A model generated the notes under the pieces. That model ran no database searches and had not been told where the DNA came from. It was given only the letters and a program-made list of their open reading frames with translations. Shown one piece after another: positions 1 to 8,229 of a DNA stretch of 64,000 nt. The position numbers and the translations under genes are program-made. The stretch is from Pseudoxanthomonas kaohsiungensis. GTDB lineage: Bacteria; Pseudomonadota; Gammaproteobacteria; Xanthomonadales; Xanthomonadaceae. Position 1 is the stretch's first letter. The number at the start of each line of letters is the position of its first letter. The stretch is from positions 434,001 to 498,000 of the forward strand of contig NZ_PDWO01000001.1 of assembly GCF_010211765.1 (NCBI RefSeq). Reading direction: 5' to 3'.

Positions 1-57
1 TCGAACCTGTGACCCTTGCCGTGTGAAGGCAATGCTCTACCGCTGAGCTAACCGCCC
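1..57 (-). tRNA. tRNA-Val (anticodon CAC), 3' end beyond the window
   Basis: Read on the minus strand, the first 57 bases give an acceptor strand GGGCGGT, a D arm, and an anticodon stem TTGCC/GGCAA around a loop whose middle bases are CAC, which reads GUG valine codons. The T loop is entered at the window edge, so the T arm, 3' acceptor strand and CCA lie outside. The 5' end was set by requiring seven acceptor bases before the T8-A9 pair. Confidence 0.93.
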
Positions 58-245
58 GAAATCTTGGGTATCCGCATCGCTCGATGCGGGGTGCGCATGT
101 TAAATGGACGCCGCAATCCGGTCAACGCCGGCGGACGGCCATCGCGAACGCCTGGCGCAAAGGGGTAGCCCGGCCCACTTCCAGCCAGCCTGCGCCACCG
201 GTCTGGCTGACTTGACGGCCGCCGGGTATGGAGACGCCTGCCCGG

Positions 246-1880
246 TCAGGCCTTGCTCCGGCGCAGGGCGTCCACCCGGGCCGGCGGCTGGAACGCGTCG
301 CTGCGCGCCTCGGCCCAGAAGTCGTGGAAGACCGCATGCCCGGGGATGTGCTCGAGCAGCTCGCCCGGGCGCAGGTAGCGGTACAGCGCCGCCAGCGACC
401 GGATCTCCACCGGCGATACCCGGCGCAGGATGTGTTCCGGGCCCAGGTCGGAGGGGTGGACCAGGCCTGCGGCGCACAGCAGGTCGCGCAGCGCGCGCAG
501 CGTGTTGTCGTGGAAATTGCGCACGCGGGCGGCCTTGTCGGCCGGGTCCAGGTGCTTCCAGCGGTGCGGGTTCTGGGTGGCGATGCCGGTCGGGCAGCGG
601 TCGGTGTGGCAGCTCATCGACTGGATGCAGCCGAGCGCGAACATGTAGCCGCGCGCCGCGTTGCACCAGTCCGCGCCCAGCGCCAGGGTGCGCGCGATGT
701 CGAAGGCGCTGGTGATCTTGCCCGCGGCCGCCACCCGCACCCGGTCGCGCAGCCCCAGGCCGACCAGGGTGTTGTGCACGAGCAGCAGCGCCTCGTGCAT
801 CGGCACGCCGATGTGGTCGATGAACTCGGCCGGGGCCGCGCCGGTGCCGCCCTCGGCGCCGTCGACGACGATGAAGTCCGGCAGCAGGTCCGGCGCCAGC
901 GACGCGCTCTCGTGCATGGCCTTGGCGATGCCGAACCATTCCCAGGGATGGCCGATCGCCAGCTTGAAGCCGACCGGCTTGCCGCCCGACAGCTCGCGCA
1001 GGCGGGCGACGAATTCCAGCAGGCCGATCGGCGTGGAGAAGGCCGAATGGCTGGCCGGCGACACGCACTCCACGCCCACCGGCACGCCGCGGGTGGCGGC
1101 GATCTCGGCGCTGACCTTGGCCGCAGGCAGGACCCCGCCGTGCCCGGGCTTGGCCCCCTGCGACAGCTTGACCTCGATCATCCGCACCTGCGGCCGCGCG
1201 GCCTGCTCGGCGAAGCGGACCGGATCGAAGCGGCCGCCAGCGTCGCGGCAGCCGAAGTAGCCCGAGCCGATTTCCCAGACCAGGTCGCCGCCGTTCTCCA
1301 GGTGGTACGGCGAGATCGAGCCCTCGCCGGTGTCGTGGTAGAAGCCGCCGCGCCGGGCGCCCTCGTTGAGCGCGCGTATCGCGTTGGCCGACAGCGAACC
1401 GAAGCTCATCGCCGAGATGTTGAACACGCTGGCCGCGTAGGGTTGCGTGCGGCCGGCGCCGACCACGATCCGGAAGTCGTGGCTCGCGATCCGGGTCGGC
1501 GCCAGCGAGTGGTTGATCCATTCGTAGTCCACGGCGTACGGGTCCTGCAGCGAACCGAACGGAACCACGTCCATCACGTTCTTGGCGCGCCGGTACACCA
1601 GCGTGCGCTGCTGGCGCGAGAACGGCGCCTCGGCGGTGTCGCTTTCGATGAAGTACTGGCGCATCTCCGGGCCCACGGATTCGAGTCCATAGCGGAAATG
1701 GGCCAGGATCGGGTAGTTCCGGCGCAGCGTGGTCCGGGTCTGCAGCAGGTCCCAGGTGCCCAGCACCACGAGCAGCCCGCCGGACGCCACGCCCCACCAC
1801 CAGCCGGGCCAGCGCAGCGCCAGTGGTATCGACGCCAGCAGCACTATCCAACTGGCGATATAGGCCGAATAGCGGCTCAT
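246..1880 (-). CDS. FMN-binding glutamate synthase family protein
   Basis: 544 aa. This is the FMN and Fe-S (synthase) half of a glutamate synthase, without the N-terminal glutaminase domain. Two hydrophobic stretches near residues 8-20 and 28-44 suggest membrane anchoring. The central TIM barrel carries the family signature (motifs such as GAEGGTGAAP), and Cys418, Cys424 and Cys429 (C-x5-C-x4-C) match the 3Fe-4S ligands of GltB. The ATG at 1880 follows a GGAGA ribosome site; upstream in-frame codons look non-coding. With no glutaminase domain in the chain it cannot use glutamine directly, so it may take free ammonia or act on another substrate. The neighbours give no clue to the true reaction. 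Confidence 0.88.
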   Translation of the reverse strand: MSRYSAYIASWIVLLASIPLALRWPGWWWGVASGGLLVVLGTWDLLQTRTTLRRNYPILAHFRYGLESVGPEMRQYFIESDTAEAPFSRQQRTLVYRRAKNVMDVVPFGSLQDPYAVDYEWINHSLAPTRIASHDFRIVVGAGRTQPYAASVFNISAMSFGSLSANAIRALNEGARRGGFYHDTGEGSISPYHLENGGDLVWEIGSGYFGCRDAGGRFDPVRFAEQAARPQVRMIEVKLSQGAKPGHGGVLPAAKVSAEIAATRGVPVGVECVSPASHSAFSTPIGLLEFVARLRELSGGKPVGFKLAIGHPWEWFGIAKAMHESASLAPDLLPDFIVVDGAEGGTGAAPAEFIDHIGVPMHEALLLVHNTLVGLGLRDRVRVAAAGKITSAFDIARTLALGADWCNAARGYMFALGCIQSMSCHTDRCPTGIATQNPHRWKHLDPADKAARVRNFHDNTLRALRDLLCAAGLVHPSDLGPEHILRRVSPVEIRSLAALYRYLRPGELLEHIPGHAVFHDFWAEARSDAFQPPARVDALRRSKA

Positions 1881-2027
1881 CCCGTCTCCCGCGAATGGCG
1901 TGGCGGCCCCCAGTCTAGCGGGGTCGGGTCGTGATGCCCTCCAGGGGAGCACACGCCCTGGGGAGGGGTGATGCAGCCGACGACCGGCGCGGGCGAGCAC
2001 GGACCCGCGCGGCGTGGGTCCACGCCG

Positions 2028-3323
2028 CTAGAGTCGGTCGTCCACTGCGCTGCGCGGCCAGACGGATTTGACGTCGTAGACCGCCGCACCGGGCCGACCG
2101 AGCGAGCGCACCCGGGCGGCGTCGTAACCGCGATACTCGTCGTGCGCGACCGCCAGCACCACCGCATCGTAGGCGCCGGCTTCAGGCACCCGCCGCAATG
2201 GCACGCCCAGCCGTGCCGACTCTTCCGGGTCGGCCCAGGGATCGCAGGCATCCACGCGCGCACCGCCCGCGGCCAGCTGCAGCGCCAGGTCGAGCGCACG
2301 GCTGTTGCGCAGGTCCGGGCAGTTCTCCTTGAAGGTCACGCCCAGTACCAGCACCCGCGCGCCCTCGGCCCCGACGCCCCGCTCGGCCAGCATCGCCCGC
2401 ACCCGTCCGGCGACATGGGCCCCTACCCGTTCGTTGACCTGGCGCGCCGTGCGGATCAGCTCGGGGTGGTAGCCCAGGCTCTCGGACTTGTGCAGCAGGT
2501 AGTAGGGATCCACGCCGATGCAGTGCCCGCCGACCAGGCCGGGCCGGAACGGCAGGAAGTTCCACTTGGTGCCAGCCGCCTCCAGCACATCGCCGGTGTC
2601 GATGCCCAGGCGGTCGAAGACCAGCGCCAGCTCGTTGACCAGCGCGATGTTCACGTCACGCTGGATGTTCTCCACCACCTTGGCTGCCTCGGCCACGCGG
2701 ATGGAAGGTGCGAGGAAGGTGCCGGCGGCGATCACCTGGCGGTAGAGCGCATCGACCACGGCGGCCGCCTCGGGCGTCGAGCCCGAAGTGATCTTGCGGA
2801 TATCGGCGAGCCGCCGTTGGCGGTCGCCCGGACTCACCCGCTCGGGGCTGTAACCGCAGCTGAAATCGATGCCGAAACGCAACCCGGAACCCTGCTCGAG
2901 GATTGGCACGCAGATTTCCTCGGTGGTGCCCGGGTAGACCGTGGACTCGTAGATCACCAGTGCGCCGCGCCGCAATGCGCGCGCCACCAGCATGCTGGCT
3001 TCGCGCAGCGGCGCCAGGTCCGGGTTGTGCGAGGCGTCGATCGGCGTGGGCACTGCGACGATGAAAATGCCGCAGCCATCGAGGTCGGCGGGGTCGCTGC
3101 TGAAGCGCAGATGCGCGGCTGCGCCGATTTCCGCGGCATCCAGTTCCAGCGTCCGGTCCGCCCCGCCTGCCAGTTCGGCCACCCGGCGCGCGTCGATGTC
3201 GAAACCGACCACCGGCCTGACGGCCCCGAAGGCCACCGCCAGTGGCAGGCCGACGTAGCCCAGGCCGATCACCGCGATGCGGGCATCCTCGGCGGGCAGC
3301 GGCACGATCGATGCGGCAGGCAT
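2028..3323 (-). CDS. UDP-sugar 6-dehydrogenase (TviB/WbpA-like nucleotide sugar dehydrogenase)
   Basis: 431 aa. Enzymes of this family use NAD to oxidise C6 of a UDP-hexose or UDP-HexNAc to the uronic acid, for capsule, O-antigen or exopolysaccharide synthesis. The N-terminus has the Rossmann motif GLGYVGLP (about residues 20-27). The middle has the YSPERVSPGD motif, and Cys268 in GGHCIGVDPYYL is the expected catalytic thiol. The motif set fits the TviB/WbpA branch (UDP-GlcNAc or UDP-GalNAc substrates) better than simple Ugd, but substrate is inferred. The ATG at 3323 has AGGAG just upstream. No other polysaccharide gene is next to it; a tRNA-Leu gene lies 23 bp upstream on the same strand. 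Confidence 0.9.
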   Translation of the reverse strand: MPAASIVPLPAEDARIAVIGLGYVGLPLAVAFGAVRPVVGFDIDARRVAELAGGADRTLELDAAEIGAAAHLRFSSDPADLDGCGIFIVAVPTPIDASHNPDLAPLREASMLVARALRRGALVIYESTVYPGTTEEICVPILEQGSGLRFGIDFSCGYSPERVSPGDRQRRLADIRKITSGSTPEAAAVVDALYRQVIAAGTFLAPSIRVAEAAKVVENIQRDVNIALVNELALVFDRLGIDTGDVLEAAGTKWNFLPFRPGLVGGHCIGVDPYYLLHKSESLGYHPELIRTARQVNERVGAHVAGRVRAMLAERGVGAEGARVLVLGVTFKENCPDLRNSRALDLALQLAAGGARVDACDPWADPEESARLGVPLRRVPEAGAYDAVVLAVAHDEYRGYDAARVRSLGRPGAAVYDVKSVWPRSAVDDRL

Positions 3324-3346
3324 GGAACTCCTGGCTGGTTCGGGAA

Positions 3347-3430
3347 TGCCCGGGGCGGGGGTCGAACCCGCATACCCTTTCGGATGGGGGATTTTAAGTC
3401 CCCTGTGTCTACCGGTTTCACCACCCGGGC
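3347..3430 (-). tRNA. tRNA-Leu (anticodon TAA)
   Basis: 84 nt on the minus strand, a class II tRNA. The acceptor stem GCCCGGG/CCCGGGC closes perfectly and is followed by discriminator A. The anticodon stem GGGGA/TCCCC holds loop CTTAAAA, giving anticodon TAA. A long variable arm (CATCCGAAAGGGTATG region) and the GGTTCGA T loop are present. CCA is not encoded. Confidence 0.97.
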
Positions 3431-3537
3431 ATGGCGCGTGCATTGTGCCATCGACTCGGGGACGTACCGCGGCCGGCCCGCGTTGCTATGATGCCGACGG
3501 CCCGCGACCAGCCGACGGGCCAAGGGAATGCGGACGC

Positions 3538-4551
3538 ATGCGGGCCAGGATCGAGGACGTCGCCGCGGCGGCGGGCGTTTCCATGAAGACCGTCTCGCGG
3601 GTGTTCAACCGCGAGCCCAACGTGCGCGAAGAGACCCGGCTCAGGGTCGAGGAAGCCGCGCGCCAGCTGCGCTACCGCCCCAACTCTTCCGCGCGCAGCC
3701 TGGCCGGCCGGCGCTCGTACCTGATCTCGCTGCTCTACGACAATCCGTCGTCGAACTACATCATGGAGATCATCGAAGGCGTGCTGGCCGCCTGCGAGCA
3801 GGCCCACTACGGCCTGACCCTGCGCCCCGTCGATTTCGGCCGCCGTGGCCACGTCGAATCGGTCGAGGGCCTGGTCAACCAGTACCGGCCCGACGGCCTA
3901 GTGCTGACCCCGCCGCTGACCGACGACCTGCCCCTGCTCCGCCGCCTGCGCGAACTGGACGTGCGCTACGCCGGCATCTCGGCCAAGCGCAACAACGCGC
4001 GCATCGGCGCCACCCTGGACGAGCGCGCGGCGGTGGCCGACATGATGGCCCACGTGGTCGCGCTCGGGCACCGGCGCATCGCCCACATCACCGGCCATCG
4101 CAGCCACGGCGCGCGCGCCTGGCGGCTGGCCGGCTACCTGGACGGCCTGAACCAGGCCGGGATCGAACCGGATCCGGCGCTGGTGATCGAAGGCGAGTTC
4201 TCGTTCGAATCCGGCATCGCCGGCGCACGCCGGCTGCTGGACCTGGACGACCCGCCCACCGCGATCTTCGGCGCCAACGACGACACCGCCTGCGGCGTGA
4301 TCTACGAAGCGGCCGCGCGCGGGCTGGCCGTGCCCGACCAGCTGTCGGTGTTCGGCTTCGACGACACGCCGATGTCGCGCCAGGTGTGGCCGAGCCTGAG
4401 CACCATCCGCCAGCCCAGCCGCGACATGGGCCGGATCGCCGCGCGCCAGTTGCTGGACGAGATCAGCGGGCACGGTGCGGGCGGCATTGTCCGCCTGCCC
4501 TACCAGCTGCAGATCCGCCACTCGACCGGGCCGGTGCCGCAACGGCGCTGA
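3538..4551 (+). CDS. LacI family transcriptional regulator
   Basis: 337 aa. The N-terminal 25 residues form the LacI helix-turn-helix (IEDVAAAAGVSMKTVSRVFN), followed by the hinge and a periplasmic-binding-protein-like effector domain to the C-terminus. The effector is presumably a sugar. The ATG at 3538 was chosen because the HTH begins directly after it; the longer frame upstream runs across the tRNA-Leu gene. It stands alone between a tRNA gene and a convergent lipoprotein gene, with no sugar gene adjacent, so its targets are probably elsewhere. It is distinct from the second LacI regulator at 55.5 kb. Confidence 0.93.
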   Translation: MRARIEDVAAAAGVSMKTVSRVFNREPNVREETRLRVEEAARQLRYRPNSSARSLAGRRSYLISLLYDNPSSNYIMEIIEGVLAACEQAHYGLTLRPVDFGRRGHVESVEGLVNQYRPDGLVLTPPLTDDLPLLRRLRELDVRYAGISAKRNNARIGATLDERAAVADMMAHVVALGHRRIAHITGHRSHGARAWRLAGYLDGLNQAGIEPDPALVIEGEFSFESGIAGARRLLDLDDPPTAIFGANDDTACGVIYEAAARGLAVPDQLSVFGFDDTPMSRQVWPSLSTIRQPSRDMGRIAARQLLDEISGHGAGGIVRLPYQLQIRHSTGPVPQRR

Positions 4552-4629
4552 GCAGGCACGGCATCCGGCCCCAGGTCGAACCGGGCCACGCGAACGCGGA
4601 CCCGGCAGGGCGGCGTCGCCGCTATCGGA

Positions 4630-5223
4630 TCACTGCGGACGCGGGCGGATGTCCACCGCCACCGCTTCGCTGAAGGTCACCCGCAGCAGGTCCCCGGCCT
4701 CGATCCTCGCCAGGGCCGCACGCAGGTCTTCGCGCAGCACCTCCAGGGTGACCACGTTGCCGCGCGGTCCCTTGAGGGTCACGGTGCTGGCGGCCGCGTC
4801 GACGGCCAGGACCTCGGCCACCAGGGTGACGGTCTCGGAAGCCGATCCGCCCGGCCGGCTGCCGGCCCCGGCGCGGCTGCCGCCCTGCTCCACCGTCGTG
4901 CCGACCTGGGCGCTGCCCGCCGGCTCGATCTGCGCGGCGACCGCGCGGTGGTAGTCCAGCGCGACCCGGTCGCCAACCTGGAGCTGGTCGAAATTGCGGA
5001 CCTGGTCATCCACGTAAACGTCCAACTCGGCTCCCTCGCTGCCGCGGATCGTAACCATCCGGTTGGCGCGGTCGACCCGGGTGATCGAACCTTCCAGGGT
5101 CACCTGCTCGGAGCTCAGGGTGACCGGCGCACGGGCCGCCGTGTCGGCCGGGGTGCTGCTGCAGGCGGACAGGGCAAGCACGGTGGCGATGGCGAGCGGT
5201 GACGAGAAGCGGGTCCAGCGCAT
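4630..5223 (-). CDS. Putative lipoprotein of unknown function
   Basis: 197 aa. The N-terminus is a lipoprotein signal ending in lipobox LSAC with the modified cysteine at residue 21, followed by a short Thr/Ala-rich linker. The mature part seems to hold two related beta-rich units: the first contains ITRVDRANRMVTIRG, the second VLAVDAAASTVTLKG, separated by a Gly/Ser-rich linker near residue 120. This resembles proteins with repeated OB-like or DUF5666-like folds, but the match is not firm. The ATG at 5223 is the only start that gives the signal peptide. It lies downstream of the tRNA-Cys gene on the same strand and converges with the LacI gene. Confidence 0.75.
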   Translation of the reverse strand: MRWTRFSSPLAIATVLALSACSSTPADTAARAPVTLSSEQVTLEGSITRVDRANRMVTIRGSEGAELDVYVDDQVRNFDQLQVGDRVALDYHRAVAAQIEPAGSAQVGTTVEQGGSRAGAGSRPGGSASETVTLVAEVLAVDAAASTVTLKGPRGNVVTLEVLREDLRAALARIEAGDLLRVTFSEAVAVDIRPRPQ

Positions 5224-5381
5224 GACGGGACTCCAGGCACGCCGCGGGAGTGCGGACGGGCCGAGGATCGGCAGTCGTGCGTTAAGCCGGCGTTGGGCAC
5301 CTGGCATGCGGCGGTGAGCGGGCCGGCCCATTGCCCGGGAAGCACCTGGCCCGCTTGCGCGGGCCAGATGGGAGTACCGGA

Positions 5382-5455
5382 TGGAGGCCTGGGTCGGAAT
5401 TGAACCGGCGTACGCGGATTTGCAGTCCGCTGCATAACCACTCTGCCACCAGGCC
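5382..5455 (-). tRNA. tRNA-Cys (anticodon GCA)
   Basis: 74 nt including an encoded CCA. The acceptor GGCCTGG pairs with CCAGGCC; discriminator U is typical of tRNA-Cys. The anticodon stem GCGGA/TCCGC encloses CTGCAAA, giving GCA. It follows tRNA-Gly on the same strand. Confidence 0.97.
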
Positions 5456-5499
5456 GGATGGCGCAAGGCCGCCGCCGCAGTGTAAACGCTGGCGCCGGC

Positions 5500-5528
5500 C
5501 CGACAAAACAAAACCCCGTTGCCGGGGT
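5500..5528 (-). terminator. Rho-independent terminator after tRNA-Gly
   Basis: On the minus strand, stem ACCCCG/CGGGGT (5513-5528) with a four-base loop is followed by a T-rich run (TTTGTTTTGTC, 5503-5513). It lies between tRNA-Gly and tRNA-Cys, so at least part of the pgsA/tRNA-Gly transcription should stop here. Confidence 0.7.
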
Positions 5529-5577
5529 CTGGTTTCGGCCCTGTCCGAAGCCGGCGGCTACGGCAGGATCGTGTGTC

Positions 5578-5653
<76 letters not shown>

Positions 5654-5690
5654 TTGGGAGACGCGCATTTTAGGGATTCGGGCGACGCTG

Positions 5691-6329
5691 TCAACCATGT
5701 TTCCGCTTTTCTTCGCGGGCCCGTTCCGTGGCCGCCTTTTCGTCGGCGCGCAGTGCCGGCCAGGCCGCATGCAGGTACTGGACGCCGGACCACAGGGTCA
5801 GCAATGCGGCCGCGGCCAGCAGCCAGTCGCCCAGGTGGAAAATCTGCTCGCCCAGCCAGATGTCGGTGCCCGGATGCAGGGGATGGCGCGGATTGATCGC
5901 GTACAGCAGGCAGGACAGCGCGACCATCTGCGCGACGGTCTTGATCTTGCCGATCGTAGCCACCTTCACCGTCGCCCGCTGTCCCAGTTCGGCCATCCAC
6001 TCGCGTAGCGCCGACACCGCGATCTCGCGACCGACGATCACCGAGGCCCAGAACGCCATCCAGGGCGTGGGGTGTCCCTGCACGATCAGGAACAGGGCCA
6101 CGGCCACCATCAGCTTGTCGGCGACCGGGTCGAGGAAGGCGCCGAACGCCGAATACTGGTGGTAGCGGCGCGCGATCCAGCCGTCCAGCCAGTCGGTGAC
6201 CGCGGCCAGGATGAACACCGCCGCGGAGGCGAAGTTGGTCCATTTGTACGGCAGGTAAAAGACCACCACCAGCACCGGGATCAGCAGGATCCGCAGCAAT
6301 GTCAGCCAGGTCGGGATGGTCAACTTCAT
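5691..6329 (-). CDS. pgsA: CDP-diacylglycerol-glycerol-3-phosphate 3-phosphatidyltransferase
   Basis: 212 aa inner-membrane enzyme. It joins CDP-diacylglycerol and glycerol-3-phosphate to phosphatidylglycerophosphate, the committed step to phosphatidylglycerol and cardiolipin. The CDP-alcohol phosphotransferase motif is complete: Asp49-Gly50, Ala53-Arg54, Gly63, Asp67 and Asp71 with the canonical spacing. Several hydrophobic helices cover the chain. The start at 6329 is set by homology of the MKLTIPTWLTLLRI N-terminus; the ribosome site is weak. The gene starts only 10 bp after uvrC ends, so it is probably the last protein gene of the kdsB-uvrC operon. Confidence 0.96.
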   Translation of the reverse strand: MKLTIPTWLTLLRILLIPVLVVVFYLPYKWTNFASAAVFILAAVTDWLDGWIARRYHQYSAFGAFLDPVADKLMVAVALFLIVQGHPTPWMAFWASVIVGREIAVSALREWMAELGQRATVKVATIGKIKTVAQMVALSCLLYAINPRHPLHPGTDIWLGEQIFHLGDWLLAAAALLTLWSGVQYLHAAWPALRADEKAATERAREEKRKHG

Positions 6330-6339
6330 CGAGAGGGGT

Positions 6340-8229
6340 CTATCCGTTCGCGGCCGGGGGCGCCAGCCCGTGCAGGGTAGCGTAGATGCGCGCGGCGAGC
6401 GCGGCATTGATGCCTTCGACCCGTGCGATTTCCTCCTCGCCCGCCGCCTTCAGCCCGCCCAGCCCGCCGAAGTGGCGCAGCAGCGCGGCGCGACGGCGCG
6501 GGCCGATGCCCGGGATGTCTTCCAGCCGGCTGGTCGTGCGCGCCTTCTGCCGCCGGCCGCGGTGGCCGGTGATGGCGAAGCGGTGCGCCTCGTCGCGCAC
6601 CTGCTGGATGAACTGCAGCGCCGGCGAGGCGGCGCCCGGGCGCAGTTCGCGTCCATCGGCGAGGACGAGGGTCTCGTCGCCGGCGCGCCGCTGCTCGCCC
6701 TTGGACACGCCGACCAGCAGCACGCCCTCCACGCCCAGGTCGGCCAGCGCCTCGCGCGCCTGCGCCAGTTGCCCGGCGCCGCCGTCGATCAGCAGCACGT
6801 CGGGGAGCACGGCGTTGGCGGCCGCCGGCCCCGGCCCGCCAGCGGCCTCGGCCTCCAGCGCGCGCCGGAAACGGCGCTCGATCGCCTGGCGCATCGCCGC
6901 GTAGTCATCGCCCGGTTCGATCCCGCTGATGTTGTATCGGCGGTACTGGTTGCGCACCGGGCCGGCCGGGTCGAACACCACGCAAGAAGCCACCGTGGCT
7001 TCGCCCAGGGTATGGCTGATGTCGAAGCATTCGATCCGCGCCGGCACTTCGGCCATGCCGAGCAGGTCGCGTAGCCCTTCGCTGCGCGCCTGCTGCGCTC
7101 CACGGCTCGCGAGCTCGGTGGCCAGGGCCAGCTGGGCGTTGCGCCGGGCCAGGTCCAGGTAGCCGGCACGTTCGCCGCGCACGCTGGATTTCAGCGCCAC
7201 CTTGCGTCCGGCCGCCTCGGCCAGCGCCAGTTCGATCAGCTCCGCGTCGGGGATGGCGCGGTCGAGCACGATCTCGGCCGGGGGCGGCTGCTCGGCGTAG
7301 TACTGCGACACGAACGCGGCCAGCACTTCCTCGGCGCTGTCCTCGCCGTTGGTGCGCGGATAGAACGCGCGCGTACCCAGGTTGCGCCCGTCGCGGAACG
7401 CCAGCAGCAGCACGCAGGCGGCGCTGCCCTGCATCGCGCAGGCCAGCACGTCCAGGTTGGCCGCGTGGCCGTCCACGTACTGCCGGGCCTGCAGGCCGCG
7501 CAACGTGGCCAGCAGGTCGCGCAGCCGCGCGGCCTGCTCGAACTCCAGCTGCGCGCTGGCCGCCTCCATCGCCCCGGCCAGTTCCTCGCCCAGCTCGTCG
7601 CTGCGGCCCTCCAGGAACAGCGAGGCGCGGTGCACCGACTCGGCATAGGCGTCGGCCTCCACCAGGGCCACGCAGGGCGCGCTGCAACGCCCGATCTGGT
7701 ACTGCAGGCACGGCCGGCTGCGGTTGCGGAACACGCTGTCCTCGCAGCTGCGCAGGCGGAACAGCTTGTGCATCAGGTCCATGGTCTCGCGCACCGCGCC
7801 GGCGCTGGCGTAAGGACCGAAATAGCGCCCTGGCACCGCGCGCGGCCCGCGATGGAAGGCCAGCCGGGGCCAGCGTTCCTGGGTGAGCAGCACGTACGGA
7901 TAGCTCTTGTCGTCGCGCAGCGAGACGTTGTAACGCGGCGCCAGCGACTTGATCAGCTGGTTCTCCAGCAGCAGCGCCTCGGCCTCGGTGCGGGTGACCG
8001 TGACCTCCATCCGCGCCACCTGCGCGACCATGGCGTGGATCCGCGCGGTCTTGGGCGTGTTGCCGAAGTAGCTGGCGACGCGGCGCTTCAAGGCGCCGGC
8101 CTTGCCCACGTAGAGCAGGCTGCCGTCGGCGGCGTACATGCGGTACACGCCCGGGGCGGTACTCAGCTGCGCGACGAACGCCTTGCCGTCGAACCCGCCC
8201 GCCGCCGCATCGCCCACCGCCTCGCTCAT
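6340..8229 (-). CDS. uvrC: Excinuclease ABC subunit C
   Basis: 629 aa. UvrC makes the 3' and 5' incisions during nucleotide excision repair after UvrA and UvrB have located a lesion. The order of domains is normal: GIY-YIG nuclease near residues 20-95 (GVYRMYAADGSLLYVGKAG), a cysteine-containing middle region, a UVR motif near 205-240 that contacts UvrB, an RNase H-like C-terminal nuclease (ECFDISHTLGE, LLIDGGAGQL), and helix-hairpin-helix repeats at the end (EDIPGIGPRRRAALL). The ATG at 8229 overlaps the stop of the upstream NHL gene by ATGA, which fixes the start and suggests translational coupling. Confidence 0.97.
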   Translation of the reverse strand: MSEAVGDAAAGGFDGKAFVAQLSTAPGVYRMYAADGSLLYVGKAGALKRRVASYFGNTPKTARIHAMVAQVARMEVTVTRTEAEALLLENQLIKSLAPRYNVSLRDDKSYPYVLLTQERWPRLAFHRGPRAVPGRYFGPYASAGAVRETMDLMHKLFRLRSCEDSVFRNRSRPCLQYQIGRCSAPCVALVEADAYAESVHRASLFLEGRSDELGEELAGAMEAASAQLEFEQAARLRDLLATLRGLQARQYVDGHAANLDVLACAMQGSAACVLLLAFRDGRNLGTRAFYPRTNGEDSAEEVLAAFVSQYYAEQPPPAEIVLDRAIPDAELIELALAEAAGRKVALKSSVRGERAGYLDLARRNAQLALATELASRGAQQARSEGLRDLLGMAEVPARIECFDISHTLGEATVASCVVFDPAGPVRNQYRRYNISGIEPGDDYAAMRQAIERRFRRALEAEAAGGPGPAAANAVLPDVLLIDGGAGQLAQAREALADLGVEGVLLVGVSKGEQRRAGDETLVLADGRELRPGAASPALQFIQQVRDEAHRFAITGHRGRRQKARTTSRLEDIPGIGPRRRAALLRHFGGLGGLKAAGEEEIARVEGINAALAARIYATLHGLAPPAANG

